A DNA stretch of 64,000 nt, taken from positions 310,001-374,000 of the forward strand of contig NZ_CP090059.1 in the NCBI RefSeq assembly GCF_021391395.1, in the 5' to 3' direction. Below the pieces are notes generated by a model. The model was not told the origin of the DNA. It searched no databases and worked only from the letters and a program-made list of their open reading frames with translations. Of this stretch, positions 19,452 to 28,473 are shown one piece after another (the first letter of the stretch is position 1; the number at the start of each line of letters is the position of its first letter). A program made the position numbers and the translations under genes. The stretch is from Sphingomonas cannabina (lineage in GTDB: Bacteria > Pseudomonadota > Alphaproteobacteria > Sphingomonadales > Sphingomonadaceae).

Positions 19452-20102
19452 ATGCGCTGGCCGCTCCTCGCCGGAACGATCGCGGCGGGAGTGGCGGCTA
19501 TGGCGATGCCGGGACACGCCGAGCGCGCGGTGCCGATCCCGCCGCCGGCCCGCGATGTCGTCGCCAGGCCGGGGCTGCAGAATGCGGTGCTGGCCGGCGG
19601 CTGCTTCTGGGGCATGGAAGCGGTGTTCGAGCATGTGAAAGGCGTACGCGCGGTCGTCAGTGGCTACGCCGGCGGCTCGCGCGGTTCCGCCAGCTACGAT
19701 CAGGTCTCGACCGAGCGCACCGGCCATGCCGAGGCGGTGAGGATCGTCTATGATCCCAAGCAGGTGAGCTACGGTACGCTGCTGCGCATCTATTTCTCGG
19801 TCGCGCACGATCCGACGCAGGTGAACGGGCAGGTTCCCGATCAGGGCCCCAGCTATCGCTCGGCGATCTTTCCGCAGAATGCGGCGCAGAAGCTGGTGGC
19901 GGAGCAGTATATCGCCCAGCTCACCCGTGCCCATGCCTTTCCCAAGCCGATCGCGACGAAGATCGAGAGCGGCGGATTCTTCCCGGCGGAGGCCTATCAC
20001 CAGGATTTCGCGCGGCGGAATCCGAACCACCCGTACATCGTGCGCTGGGACCGGCCGAAGGTGGCGGCGTTCCGGGCGGCGTTTCCGGCGCTGGCCCTAT
20101 AA
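19452..20102 (+). CDS. msrA: Periplasmic peptide-methionine (S)-S-oxide reductase
   Basis: 216 aa with a signal peptide (LLAGTIAAGVAAMAMPGHA). The catalytic motif GGCFWGMEAVFEHVKGV has C51. GYAGGS, YDQVSTERTGHAEAVRIVYDP and YHQDFARRNP are further MsrA signatures. C51 is the only cysteine in the protein, so no internal resolving cysteine exists; regeneration would need an outside thiol. It repairs methionine-(S)-sulfoxide in envelope proteins. The cytoplasmic-type msrB is 8.4 kb away. Confidence 0.92.
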   Translation: MRWPLLAGTIAAGVAAMAMPGHAERAVPIPPPARDVVARPGLQNAVLAGGCFWGMEAVFEHVKGVRAVVSGYAGGSRGSASYDQVSTERTGHAEAVRIVYDPKQVSYGTLLRIYFSVAHDPTQVNGQVPDQGPSYRSAIFPQNAAQKLVAEQYIAQLTRAHAFPKPIATKIESGGFFPAEAYHQDFARRNPNHPYIVRWDRPKVAAFRAAFPALAL

Positions 20103-20107
20103 CCCTT

Positions 20108-20195
20108 CGTCACCCCGGCCTTGTGCCGGGGTCCACCGTGCCTCAAGCGCCAGCATTGGCGGCTCCGTGGATGCCGGAACAAGTCCGGCATGACG
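20108..20195. repeat. Paired CCGG hairpin element (family A)
   Basis: The left hairpin CCCCGGCcttgtGCCGGGG and the right hairpin TGCCGGAacaagTCCGGCA are bounded by CGTCA and TGACG. It lies between convergent msrA and the DUF1489 gene, 6 nt after the msrA stop. Confidence 0.85.
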
Positions 20196-20196
20196 A

Positions 20197-20598
20197 TCAA
20201 ATCAGCGCCAATGCACTGAGTTTGCCCGCCAGCTCTGCGGGCATCTCAGCGATGCCTTCCAATGAGCCGGCAAGATCGGACGGAGCGTCCTTGGCTTCGA
20301 GATAGCGCCAGCCTTGGTGCGCACGTTTCGGGAGTGGCTGGACGGGGATGAACTGCGGTTCGAGATGGATCGCGATGCGGCCGCCCTCCGCCTCGCCGAA
20401 GCCGAGGATCGGCGTGCGGCCGACCAGCTGGTGCTTGACGATCCAGAACAGCGAGCCGCCAGCGATCTCCGCGTGACGCTTGGGCAGGTAGCGCGTCGTC
20501 ATCACGAACGCGCCCTCGGCGGCGCGGATGGCGATGCGCTCGCGCAGATAGGCGACGCTGTCGCAACCATAGGCGACCTTGGTCAGGTGAAGCGGCAT
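20197..20598 (-). CDS. DUF1489-family protein
   Basis: 133 aa. MPLHLTKVAYGCDSV, TTRYLPKRHAEI, GGSLFWIVKHQLVGRTPILGF and HLEPQFIPVQPLPKRAHQGWRYL are the conserved segments of an alphaproteobacterial protein family of unknown function that I recall as DUF1489. Soluble, no cysteines beyond one, no membrane helix. Its stop abuts the repeat element. It follows mgtE by 36 bp on the same strand. Confidence 0.85.
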   Translation of the reverse strand: MPLHLTKVAYGCDSVAYLRERIAIRAAEGAFVMTTRYLPKRHAEIAGGSLFWIVKHQLVGRTPILGFGEAEGGRIAIHLEPQFIPVQPLPKRAHQGWRYLEAKDAPSDLAGSLEGIAEMPAELAGKLSALALI

Positions 20599-20634
20599 CG
20601 GCCTGATCTGGGCGCTCGCGTGGCCCGACTCAAG

Positions 20635-22038
20635 TCAGCCGGCCAGGCCGCTCACGGTGGCGAGGCCGAGGAAGACGAGGAAACCCATCGAATCGGTCGT
20701 CATCGTCACGAAGATCGACGAGGCCACCGCCGGGTCGGCGCGCAGGCGATCGAGCGTCAGCGGCACTACCACCCCGGCGAGGCCGGCGATGACGATGTTG
20801 CCAAGCATCGCCGAGGCGATCACCGCGCCCAGCGCCGGATGATGGTAGAACAGCCCGACCGCGATCCCGATCACCGCCGCGACGCTGAGGCCGTTGAGCA
20901 GCGCGATCGAGATCTCGCGGCGGATCGCGCGCCAGGTGTTCGATTGCGTCAGCTGGTTGGTGGCGAGCGCGCGCACCGTCACCGCCATCGTCTGGGTGCC
21001 GGCATTGCCGCCGACGCCGGCGACGATCGGCATCAGCGCGGCGAGCGCCACCATCCGGCTGATCGTGCCTTCGAACAGGGTGATGATCGTCGCGGCGACC
21101 AGCGCAGTGCCGAGATTGGCGATCAGCCAGCGCACGCGCGCCTTGTAGCTGTCGATCACCGGCTCGTTGATGTCGCCCTCGCCGGCGCCGGACAGGCGGA
21201 GGATGTCCTCGCCCGCCTCTTCCGAGATGATGTGGACCACGTCGTCCACCGTGATCACACCGACCAACCGGCCGTTGCCGTCGACCACCGCGGCCGAGAT
21301 CAGCGCATATTTCTGGAAGCGGAGTGCCACCTCCTCCTGGTCCATGTCGACCGGGATCAGCGTCTGCTCGCGCTTCATCACGTCGCCGATCGCCACCGAC
21401 CGCGGCGCGCGCAGGATCCACGAGAGCTGGCAGGTCCCGACCGGCTTGTGCGCCGGATCGACCACGAAGATCTCCCAGAAATCGGTGGTGAGGTCCTCGT
21501 TGCCGCGCAGATAATCGAGCACGTCGCCGACGGTCCAATGCTCGGGCACCGCGACCAGCTCGCGCTGCATCAGGCGGCCGGCGGATTCCTCGGGATAGGA
21601 GAGCGCCTCCTCGATCGCGGCGCGGTCGTCGGGGTCGAGCGCGCGCAGCACCGCGCGCTGGTCCTCCTCCTCCAGGTCCTCGATGATCGCGACGGCATCG
21701 TCGGTGTCGAGTTCGGCGGCGATGTCCGCCACCTGGTGCGGCTCGAGGCTGTCGATCAGCTCCTCGCGGACCCAATCATTCATCTCGGCGAACACGTCGC
21801 CGTCGAGCAGGTCGGAGATGGCGCGCGCCAGCGCGGCACGCTGCTCGGCGGGCGTCAGCTCGAACAGGTCGGCGATATCGGCGGGATGCAGCGGCTCGAC
21901 CAGCTCGCGGGCGCGGCCGTCGTCGCCGGCGTCGACCGCGTCGAGCACGGCGCGGACGAATTCGGGCTTGAGCCGGTCGTCCTCGTCGAGCTCGCTGCTC
22001 TCGGGCGCGTCGGGTTGGGGAAGCTCGGTCTCGCTCAT
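20635..22038 (-). CDS. mgtE: Magnesium transporter MgtE
   Basis: 467 aa. The domains follow the family order: an acidic helical N domain (about 1-150, LHPADIADLFELTPAEQRAAL), two CBS domains (about 150-275, including VPEHWTVGDVLDYL and VVDGNGRLVGVITVDDVV), a connecting helix, and a five-helix pore domain (about 300-467, with RMVALAALMPIVAGVGGNAGTQT). A Mg2+-gated cation channel in the inner membrane. No M-box-like leader is visible upstream. Confidence 0.95.
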   Translation of the reverse strand: MSETELPQPDAPESSELDEDDRLKPEFVRAVLDAVDAGDDGRARELVEPLHPADIADLFELTPAEQRAALARAISDLLDGDVFAEMNDWVREELIDSLEPHQVADIAAELDTDDAVAIIEDLEEEDQRAVLRALDPDDRAAIEEALSYPEESAGRLMQRELVAVPEHWTVGDVLDYLRGNEDLTTDFWEIFVVDPAHKPVGTCQLSWILRAPRSVAIGDVMKREQTLIPVDMDQEEVALRFQKYALISAAVVDGNGRLVGVITVDDVVHIISEEAGEDILRLSGAGEGDINEPVIDSYKARVRWLIANLGTALVAATIITLFEGTISRMVALAALMPIVAGVGGNAGTQTMAVTVRALATNQLTQSNTWRAIRREISIALLNGLSVAAVIGIAVGLFYHHPALGAVIASAMLGNIVIAGLAGVVVPLTLDRLRADPAVASSIFVTMTTDSMGFLVFLGLATVSGLAG

Positions 22039-22213
22039 CGTGCCGCCCCTTGCTGGTTACCGGTTGCCGTCAAGCTCCTAACGCCGGTGCTGCCAACTGC
22101 CAATCGGCCGCTTGGCTCCCGCTTCGGCACAGCCGAATCGGATACGAATTTGCCAAGCCTCCGCACGCACTCTAGGGCGGCGCAACCCCCGTTGCTTTTG
22201 GAGTGAGCCCCGC

Positions 22214-22669
22214 GTGACCGACCTTCCCGAAACGCTGACCTTGACGCTGGAGACCGGCGACGTCGTCATCCGCCTGCGTCCGGACCTCGCGCCCGGCCAT
22301 GTCGAGCGGATCACGACGCTGGCCAACCAGGGCTTCTACGACGGCGTGGTGTTCCACCGCGTGATCGACGGGTTCATGGCGCAGGGCGGCGACCCGACCG
22401 GCCGCGGCACCGGCGGCTCCGACCTGCCCGACCTCCAGGCCGAGTTCAGCCGCGAGCCGCATGTCCGCGGCGTCTGCTCGATGGCGCGCACCTCCTATCC
22501 GCACAGCGCCAACAGCCAGTTCTTCATCTGCCTCGACGACGCGACCTTCCTCGACGGTCAGTACACCGTGTGGGGCGAGGTGACCGAAGGCATGGAGCAT
22601 GTCGACGCCCTCCCCAAGGGCGAGCCGCCGCGCAACCCCGGCAAGATCGTGCGAGCGCGGGCGGCGTAA
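22214..22669 (+). CDS. ppiB: Peptidylprolyl cis-trans isomerase (cyclophilin)
   Basis: 151 aa cytoplasmic cyclophilin. FYDGVVFHRVIDGFMAQGGD carries the catalytic arginine region; GTGGSDLPDLQAEFS, SMARTSYPHSANSQFFICL and YTVWGEVTEGMEHVD are all family marks. GTG at 22214 was chosen because GGAGTGAG lies upstream and no signal peptide is present; the longer frame is less likely. Divergent from mgtE; an element B repeat follows 11 nt after the stop. Confidence 0.92.
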   Translation: MTDLPETLTLTLETGDVVIRLRPDLAPGHVERITTLANQGFYDGVVFHRVIDGFMAQGGDPTGRGTGGSDLPDLQAEFSREPHVRGVCSMARTSYPHSANSQFFICLDDATFLDGQYTVWGEVTEGMEHVDALPKGEPPRNPGKIVRARAA

Positions 22670-22679
22670 TCGCCAACCT

Positions 22680-22755
22680 CGTCATCCCGGCGAAAGCCGG
22701 GATTTCAAGCGAAGGCGCAATACGGCAGGAGATCCCGGCTTTCGCCGGGATGACG
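22680..22755. repeat. Paired hairpin element (family B), 76 bp
   Basis: CGTCATCCCGGCgaaaGCCGGGAT at the left and ATCCCGGCtttcGCCGGGATGACG at the right; the arms are also perfectly complementary to each other. It is nearly identical to the copy at 51414-51489, with the same length and only a few central differences. Between convergent ppiB and a LysR gene. Confidence 0.9.
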
Positions 22756-22765
22756 GCCGGGACTA

Positions 22766-23650
22766 TCAGGTCGTCGCGATCGTCGCGGCCACCCAGTCGT
22801 GGAACAGCCGCACCGGGCGCGTCTGCAGCGCGCGCGGGCGGCACACGAACCAGTAGCTGTAGCGGCTCTCGACGGTGACGTCGAAGAGCTGGACGAGCCG
22901 CGGGTCGTTCGCCGACTCGTAATGGGTCTCGAGCATGAAGGCGATGCCGAGTCCCTGCGCCGCCGCCTCGAGCATCAGCGATCCCGAATCGAAGAAGTCG
23001 ATCGCCAACGGCTCGAGGTCCGGCAGTCCCACCGCCTCGCGCCAGGCGGTGAAGGTCTCCGGCATGTCGCGGTGGATCAGCACGGTCTGGCTGGCGAGCT
23101 GGTGCGGCTCGGTGATCGCGCCCGGCCCTTCGGCGAGCGCGCGCGCGGCGATCACGTGCACGCGGTTGCGGTCGAGCCGTTTGGCGTAGAGCGCCGGGTC
23201 GATCTCTTCGGCCAGCACGATCGCGGCGTCGAGCCCGTCGCCGAGTCGGGTCACGCCATGGCCGCCGGTATCGACGTCGAGATGGAGCTCGGGATGGAGC
23301 CGCTTCAGCTCGCCGAGCCGCGGCAGCAGCCGCTGCGTCGCGAACAGCGGCAGCACGCCGAGGCGCAGGCGCAGCAGCTCGACCCCGCTGGTCATCGCCT
23401 CGATCGTGTCGGAAATGGTGTCGAGCGCGGGCGCTATCCCGCTCAGCAGCCGCTCGCCGTCCGCATTGAGCCGGAGCGCCTGGTGGCGCCGCTCGAACAA
23501 GGGCTTGCCGATGAAGCGTTCCAGCGCCTGCACGCGGCGGCTGAGCGCGGGCGAGGACAGCGCCAGCTCCTCGGCGGCGGCCTTGATCGAGCCGAGCCGG
23601 GCGACCTGGACGAACGCCTCGATCGCGGTCAGGGGAGGGAGCCTGCGCAT
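22766..23650 (-). CDS. LysR-family transcriptional regulator
   Basis: 294 aa. The helix-turn-helix (MRRLPPLTAIEAFVQVARLG, SIKAAAEELALSSPALSRRVQALE) is followed by a periplasmic-binding-protein-like effector domain with GVLPLFATQRLLPRL and FDSGSLMLEAAAQGLGIAFM. It resembles the GcvA-type branch. Upstream is an A/T-rich gap with a T-N11-A palindrome (23713-23727), as expected for an autoregulated LysR gene with a divergent target. Target and effector unknown. Confidence 0.88.
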   Translation of the reverse strand: MRRLPPLTAIEAFVQVARLGSIKAAAEELALSSPALSRRVQALERFIGKPLFERRHQALRLNADGERLLSGIAPALDTISDTIEAMTSGVELLRLRLGVLPLFATQRLLPRLGELKRLHPELHLDVDTGGHGVTRLGDGLDAAIVLAEEIDPALYAKRLDRNRVHVIAARALAEGPGAITEPHQLASQTVLIHRDMPETFTAWREAVGLPDLEPLAIDFFDSGSLMLEAAAQGLGIAFMLETHYESANDPRLVQLFDVTVESRYSYWFVCRPRALQTRPVRLFHDWVAATIATT

Positions 23651-23712
23651 CGCTCAGCTTCCTTGCATCGCCTCGCACGCATGTCAAAAACGCACTGATA
23701 ACGGTCCCATAG

Positions 23713-23727
23713 TTGCATTTTATGCAA
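23713..23727. promoter_or_regulatory. Candidate LysR operator (T-N11-A palindrome)
   Basis: TTGCATTTTATGCAA, a perfect inverted repeat centred 70 bp upstream of the LysR start and in the most A/T-rich DNA of this region. It fits the T-N11-A consensus of LysR binding sites (T-GCATTTTATGC-A). Divergent transcription toward 23750-23847 is the likely regulated side. Confidence 0.5.
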
Positions 23728-23748
23728 TTTAATAGAATTATTTCGCAC

Positions 23749-23847
23749 TTGCACAAAAACGTGCTGCGCCGCACATAGAGCAGGCCTTTCAGGCATCCTC
23801 TCCTAAACCTTTCCAAGGCCGGTCCTTCGGGACCGGCCCTTTTTTTT
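23749..23847 (+). ncRNA. Possible small RNA ending in a UUCG terminator
   Basis: Downstream of the LysR operator, TTGCAC (23749-23754) and CACATA-like -10 sequence could start a transcript near 23784. It would contain a small hairpin (GCCTttcAGGC), a C/U-rich unpaired stretch CATCCTCTCCTAAACC resembling an anti-Shine-Dalgarno, and a strong terminator. No coding frame fits between. This is inferred from architecture only; the terminator is solid, the RNA is not. Confidence 0.35.
23817..23847 (+). terminator. Strong intrinsic terminator with UUCG loop
   Basis: GGCCGGTCC (23817-23825), loop TTCG, GGACCGGCC (23830-23838), one C, then eight Ts (23840-23847). A textbook plus-strand Rho-independent terminator. 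It lies 77 bp upstream of the cdc48 start, so it ends something transcribed from the LysR-cdc48 gap, or tames leader transcription of cdc48. Confidence 0.92.
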
Positions 23848-23923
23848 GCCCGCAATACCCCTCCCGCTCCCGGAACTGCCGCCCTATGTGGCGCGCTTCA
23901 GGAGTTTGCTCAGGGAGAGTCGG

Positions 23924-26224
23924 ATGGCCGACGACGAAACGCGCGGGCGCAAGCTGCAGGTAGCCAACGCCCGGCCCGAGGACAGCGGCCGCGGGCTTGC
24001 CCATATCCCCCGCGCCATGATGGCGGCGCTCGGCATCACTGAGGGCGACGTGATCGAGATTGTCGGCAAGCGCGTGACGCCCGCCCGCGCGGTGCTGCCC
24101 TATGCCGAGGACGAGGGGCTGGAGATCCTGCGCATCGACGGCCTCCAGCGCGCCAACGCCGGCGCCGGATCGGGCGATTTCGTCGAGGTGCGCCGCGCCG
24201 AATCGAAGCCGGCGACGCGGGTGGTGTTCGCGCCGGCCTCCAAGAACGTCCGCCTCCAGGGCTCGGGGCTCGCGCTCCAGCGCAGCTTCGCCGGGCGACC
24301 GCTCACCGCCGGTGACACCGTCGCCACCGTCGGCCAGCAGCGCGTCCCCGGCAGCGACGTGCCGCCGCACATCGCCCAGTATCTCCGCGCGCCTGCTTAT
24401 GCCCTGCAGGAAATCCGCATGATCGTGGTGTCGACCGCGCCCAAGGGCATCGTCCATATCGACGAATCCACCGAGATCGAACTGCGGTCCGATTACGAGG
24501 AGCCCAAGGAAAGCCGCCGCGCCGATGTGACCTACGACGACGTCGGCGGCATGGCCGCCACGATCGATCAGCTGCGCGAGATGGTCGAGCTGCCGCTGCG
24601 CTATCCCGAGCTGTTCCAGCGCCTGGGCGTCGATCCGCCCAAGGGCGTGCTGCTCCACGGCCCGCCCGGCACCGGCAAGACCCGGCTCGCGCGTGCGGTC
24701 GCCAATGAAAGCGATGCCAGCTTCTTCCTGATCAACGGGCCCGAGATCATGGGCTCGGCCTATGGCGAGTCGGAGAAGCGGCTGCGCGAGGTGTTCGAGG
24801 AGGCGGCCGCCAACGCGCCATCGATCGTGTTCATCGACGAGATCGATTCGATCGCCCCCAAGCGCGGGCAGGTGCAGGGCGAGGCCGAGAAGCGCCTCGT
24901 CGCCCAGCTGCTCACCTTGATGGACGGGCTGGAGGCGCGCGCCAACATCGTCATCATCGCCGCGACCAACCGGCCCGAGGCGCTCGACGAGGCGCTGCGC
25001 CGGCCCGGCCGCTTCGACCGCGAGATCATCGTGGGCGTCCCGGACGAGCGCGGGCGGCGCGAGATCCTGGGCATCCATACGCGCGGCATGCCGCTCGGCG
25101 ACCGGGTCGACCTGGGCGAGCTCGCGCGCACCACCTATGGCTTCGTCGGCGCCGACTTGGCCGCACTCGCCCGTGAGGCGGCGATCGAATCGGTGCGGCG
25201 GATCATGCCGAAGCTCAATCTCGAGGAGGGGACGATCCCGCCCGAGGTGCTCGACACGCTCGCCGTCACCCGCGAGGATTTCCTGGAGGCGCTGAAGCGC
25301 GTCCAGCCCTCGGCGATGCGCGAGGTGATGGTGCAGGCGCCGCAGGTGCGCTGGGAGGACGTCGGCGGGCTCGACCAGGCGCAGGAACGCCTGAAGGAGG
25401 GCGTCGAGCTGCCGCTCAAGGACCCCGACGCGTTCCGCCGCATCGGCATCCGTCCGGCCAAGGGCTTCCTGCTCTATGGCCCGCCCGGCACCGGCAAGAC
25501 GCTGCTTGCCAAGGCGGTGGCGCGCGAGGCGGAGGCGAACTTCATCGCCACCAAGTCGTCCGACCTGCTCAGCAAATGGTACGGCGAGAGCGAGCAGCAG
25601 ATCGCCCGCCTGTTCGCCCGCGCGCGCCAGGTGGCGCCGTGCGTGATCTTCATCGACGAGCTCGATTCGCTGGTCCCCGCTCGCGGCGGCGGCCTCGGCG
25701 AGCCGCAGGTCACCGAGCGGGTGGTCAACACCATCCTCGCCGAGATGGACGGGCTCGAGGAGCTGCAGTCGGTGGTGGTGATCGGCGCGACCAACCGGCC
25801 GAACCTGGTCGACCCGGCGCTGCTGCGTCCCGGCCGCTTCGACGAACTGATCTACGTCGGCGTGCCGAACCAGGAGGGGCGGCGGCGTATCCTCGACATC
25901 CAGACGCAGAAGATGCCGCTGGCCGAGGACGTCGACCTCGATTCGATCGCCGCGCGGGCCGAGCGCTTCACCGGCGCCGACCTGGAGGACATCGTCCGCC
26001 GCGCCGGCATGATCGCGCTGCGCAAGTCGCTGGGCGCGAAAACGGTGTCGATGGCCGATTTCGAGGAGGCACTCGAGGAATCGCGCGCCTCGGTCACGCC
26101 GGAGATGGAGGAGGAGTATCGGCGGATGTCGTCGCAGCTCAAGCAGGATGCGGTGGCGATCCAGCCGATCGGCTTCATCGCGCCGGGGACGCTCCAGGGC
26201 CGGGGACCGAAGAGCGCAGATTAG
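23924..26224 (+). CDS. CDC48/VAT-type double-AAA ATPase
   Basis: 766 aa. An N-terminal double-psi-barrel-like domain (1-190) is followed by two AAA modules. D1 has Walker A GPPGTGKT at 246-253, Walker B IVFIDEID at 301-308 and [19 protein letters not shown] with its arginine finger region. D2 has Walker A at 519-526, Walker [10 protein letters not shown] near 574-582 and [19 protein letters not shown]. Such proteins unfold substrates as hexamers; archaeal VAT and eukaryotic Cdc48 are the closest plan. AGGGAG precedes the ATG. No protease or adaptor lies beside it. Probably acquired anciently from archaea-like lineages. Confidence 0.93.
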   Translation: MADDETRGRKLQVANARPEDSGRGLAHIPRAMMAALGITEGDVIEIVGKRVTPARAVLPYAEDEGLEILRIDGLQRANAGAGSGDFVEVRRAESKPATRVVFAPASKNVRLQGSGLALQRSFAGRPLTAGDTVATVGQQRVPGSDVPPHIAQYLRAPAYALQEIRMIVVSTAPKGIVHIDESTEIELRSDYEEPKESRRADVTYDDVGGMAATIDQLREMVELPLRYPELFQRLGVDPPKGVLLHGPPGTGKTRLARAVANESDASFFLINGPEIMGSAYGESEKRLREVFEEAAANAPSIVFIDEIDSIAPKRGQVQGEAEKRLVAQLLTLMDGLEARANIVIIAATNRPEALDEALRRPGRFDREIIVGVPDERGRREILGIHTRGMPLGDRVDLGELARTTYGFVGADLAALAREAAIESVRRIMPKLNLEEGTIPPEVLDTLAVTREDFLEALKRVQPSAMREVMVQAPQVRWEDVGGLDQAQERLKEGVELPLKDPDAFRRIGIRPAKGFLLYGPPGTGKTLLAKAVAREAEANFIATKSSDLLSKWYGESEQQIARLFARARQVAPCVIFIDELDSLVPARGGGLGEPQVTERVVNTILAEMDGLEELQSVVVIGATNRPNLVDPALLRPGRFDELIYVGVPNQEGRRRILDIQTQKMPLAEDVDLDSIAARAERFTGADLEDIVRRAGMIALRKSLGAKTVSMADFEEALEESRASVTPEMEEEYRRMSSQLKQDAVAIQPIGFIAPGTLQGRGPKSAD

Positions 26225-26240
26225 ACAGGGCTTTCCCCGC

Positions 26241-26328
26241 CCCTATCCCCGTTCGTCCCGAGCGAAGTCGAGGGACATGGCCTGCGTGAGCGTCCCTCGA
26301 CTTCGCTCGGGACGAACGGGGGTAGGGG
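26241..26328. repeat. Long palindrome between convergent genes
   Basis: Arms CCCTATCCCCGTTCGTCCCG... (26241-26276) and their near-complement (26292-26328) enclose a 15-nt loop. The inner part, TTCGTCCCGAGCGAAGTCGA, is a common sphingomonad palindrome. It separates cdc48 from the MFS gene and may terminate both. It is not related to families A and B. Confidence 0.85.
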
Positions 26329-26335
26329 ACTTGTC

Positions 26336-27631
26336 TCAGCACGAACGGGGTGAGGTGCGGTCCTTCAACACCAACCACGCATAGCCGAGCAGCAGTACGA
26401 GCGCGGCGGCCGCGGTCAGATAGGGCAGCGGCCGCCACAGCTCGTAGAGACCGACGCCGATCGACGGCCCCAGCACGAAGGAGGCGCCGTTGATCGACGT
26501 CACCTTGCCGGCGACCGATCCCTGCGCCTCGGCGCCGACCGCCAGGCTCGATCCGGCGGTGAAGCCGGGGCGGATGAAGCCGAAGCCCATCGCCGCCAGC
26601 GCATTGCCCATCGCGATGCCATAGAGGGTGCCGGCGGTCCCCGTCGCCGCGCAGCCGACCGCGGCGATCACCAGCCCGATCCGCACCAGCGTCGCCGGCC
26701 TCAGGTTGAGCAGCGGGATGAAACCCCATTGCACCAGCAGCGCGGAGACCGCACCGATCATCAGCACCAGGCCGGTCGGCGGCAATGCCTCGGCCGGGGC
26801 CAGGTGGAGCCGGTCGATCACCAGGAAACCGATCACCTGCCCGGTCATAGCCTGGGCATGGCCCATCACCAGCCCGACCGTCATCCAGCCGCGGACGCGC
26901 GGGTCGAGGAAGCCGACGCGCTCGTCATGCCCGGCGACGGCGGCGGTGACGCTCGCCCCGGTCGGCGCGCCGCCGATCGAAGGATAGGCGGAGGCGACGC
27001 CATGCCCGGCGAGGTCCGGCTGGCCGGACAGCTGCCGCGCCGCCGCGGTCAGGACGACGAGACCGATCATGCAGCCGACGAACGCCGGGCCGGCCAGGCC
27101 GATCTCGACCGACCCGAGATGCCCCACCACCAGATAGGGCGCGATCGCCGGGCCCAGGATCGTGCCGAGCCCGAACGCCGATCCCAGCAGCGCCAGTGCC
27201 CGCGTGCGCTCCTCGCGCGTGGTGCGACCGGCGACGATCGCCTGCACCGCCGGCGGTGCCGCCGAGCCGAGCCCGCCGTAGAACATCCGCCCGATCACGA
27301 AGAGCGCGAAGGCGAGCGTCCCCGGAATCCAGCCGTTGATCCCCGCGGCGAGGAACGATCCGCACAGGAACAGCGACAGGCAGAAGCCGGTGAGCCCGAG
27401 CAGCACCATCGCCCGCCGTCCGTGCCGGTCCGACCGGTTGGCCCAGAAGGGCGCGGCGACCACCCAGAGCAGCGCCGAGACCGAGAAGGCGACCGCCACC
27501 CAGCTGTCGCGCACGCCCAGCGACCGCCCCAGTGCCGGCAGCACCGACTGCAGCGCCGTGTTGCCCGCGGCGATCGTCAGCATCACCACGAACAGCATCG
27601 CGAAGGTGCGGTCGAAGCGCGGACCGTTCAT
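26336..27631 (-). CDS. Major facilitator superfamily transporter (drug-efflux-like)
   Basis: 431 aa, about 12 hydrophobic helices. The N-terminal half carries the MFS motif A region (FWANRSDRHGRRAMVLLG) and motif C-like GTILGPAIAPYLVVG, as in the TetA/Bcr class of proton-coupled efflux pumps. ATG at 27631 chosen (MNGPRFDRTF); the long frame beyond it overlaps the divergent methyltransferase. Substrate unknown. Convergent with cdc48. Confidence 0.88.
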   Translation of the reverse strand: MNGPRFDRTFAMLFVVMLTIAAGNTALQSVLPALGRSLGVRDSWVAVAFSVSALLWVVAAPFWANRSDRHGRRAMVLLGLTGFCLSLFLCGSFLAAGINGWIPGTLAFALFVIGRMFYGGLGSAAPPAVQAIVAGRTTREERTRALALLGSAFGLGTILGPAIAPYLVVGHLGSVEIGLAGPAFVGCMIGLVVLTAAARQLSGQPDLAGHGVASAYPSIGGAPTGASVTAAVAGHDERVGFLDPRVRGWMTVGLVMGHAQAMTGQVIGFLVIDRLHLAPAEALPPTGLVLMIGAVSALLVQWGFIPLLNLRPATLVRIGLVIAAVGCAATGTAGTLYGIAMGNALAAMGFGFIRPGFTAGSSLAVGAEAQGSVAGKVTSINGASFVLGPSIGVGLYELWRPLPYLTAAAALVLLLGYAWLVLKDRTSPRSC

Positions 27632-27758
27632 CCGCTCATCGCTTAAGCGGCCGGTCGCATTGTGCAACCGTTCCCGCTTCCTACATGCAACCGGTGCGCT
27701 TGCACTTTCGTTGCAGTTTTGCGACGGACGCTCGCTTGTCGCCGGCTTCGCAAGGATC

Positions 27759-28373
27759 ATGATGACCAGCTCGCTTTCCCTCGGCCGCTCGGCACGCAAG
27801 AGCAAGCGCCGCCTCTCGCCGCAAGCGATGTTCTTCCGCGAGTTCCTGAGGCGGCCGGTGATGGTCGGATCGATCATCCCGTCGTCGAACCGCACGATCC
27901 GGCGCGTGCTCGATCGCGTCGACTGGGCCAGCGTCAAGCTGTTCGTCGAATATGGCCCAGGCGTCGGCACCTTCTGCCAGGCGGTGCTCGACCGGCTCGG
28001 CCCCGACGCGCAATATATCGCGATCGACACCAATCCCGATTTCGTCGAGTATCTGCGCGATTCCTTCCACGATCCGCGCTTCACGGTGGTGCAGGGATCG
28101 GCCGAGGACGTCGAGAAGATCGCTGCCGAACATGGCCATGAGCATGCCGATTACGTGCTCTCGGGCCTGCCCTTCTCGACGCTGCCGCCCGGCGTCGGCG
28201 ACCGCATCGCCGCGGCGACGCGCCGCGTGCTCCGGCCCGGCGGTGCCTTCCTCGTCTATCAGTTCAACCCGAACGTCCGCAATTTCCTGACACCGCATTT
28301 CGAGCGCATCGATTATGAGATCGAATGGTGGAACGTGCCGCCGGCGCAGATCTGGTGGGCGTGGAAGGATTGA
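27759..28373 (+). CDS. PmtA-like class I SAM methyltransferase
   Basis: 204 aa. Motif I is [18 protein letters not shown] and motif II region [12 protein letters not shown]; then [12 protein letters not shown] and [13 protein letters not shown]. It matches the phospholipid N-methyltransferase (PmtA, Rhodobacter type) and KsgA-like family. In alphaproteobacteria, PmtA methylates phosphatidylethanolamine toward phosphatidylcholine; a basic N-terminus ([13 protein letters not shown]) would suit membrane contact. Either of the two adjacent ATGs could start it. Divergent from the MFS gene. Confidence 0.83.
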   Translation: MMTSSLSLGRSARKSKRRLSPQAMFFREFLRRPVMVGSIIPSSNRTIRRVLDRVDWASVKLFVEYGPGVGTFCQAVLDRLGPDAQYIAIDTNPDFVEYLRDSFHDPRFTVVQGSAEDVEKIAAEHGHEHADYVLSGLPFSTLPPGVGDRIAAATRRVLRPGGAFLVYQFNPNVRNFLTPHFERIDYEIEWWNVPPAQIWWAWKD

Positions 28374-28473
28374 TCCTTTCGACGTAATCCGGGCGGAAGG
28401 CGACCGTCCTCCTGATATGGATCAAGCATTTCCTGCGTTGACGCACGGGCATGAATCGATCACGCGAAGACCC

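Noticed and set aside
20314..22206. 630-codon open frame on the plus strand
   Set aside because: Antisense shadow of DUF1489 and mgtE; composition is His/Arg/Asp-rich with no recognisable motif.
22039..22213. M-box riboswitch in front of mgtE
   Set aside because: The 175-bp gap between mgtE and ppiB has no recognisable M-box sequence or terminator pair.
22680..22755. CRISPR array
   Set aside because: The hairpin pairs occur singly and are scattered, with no regular repeats and spacers.
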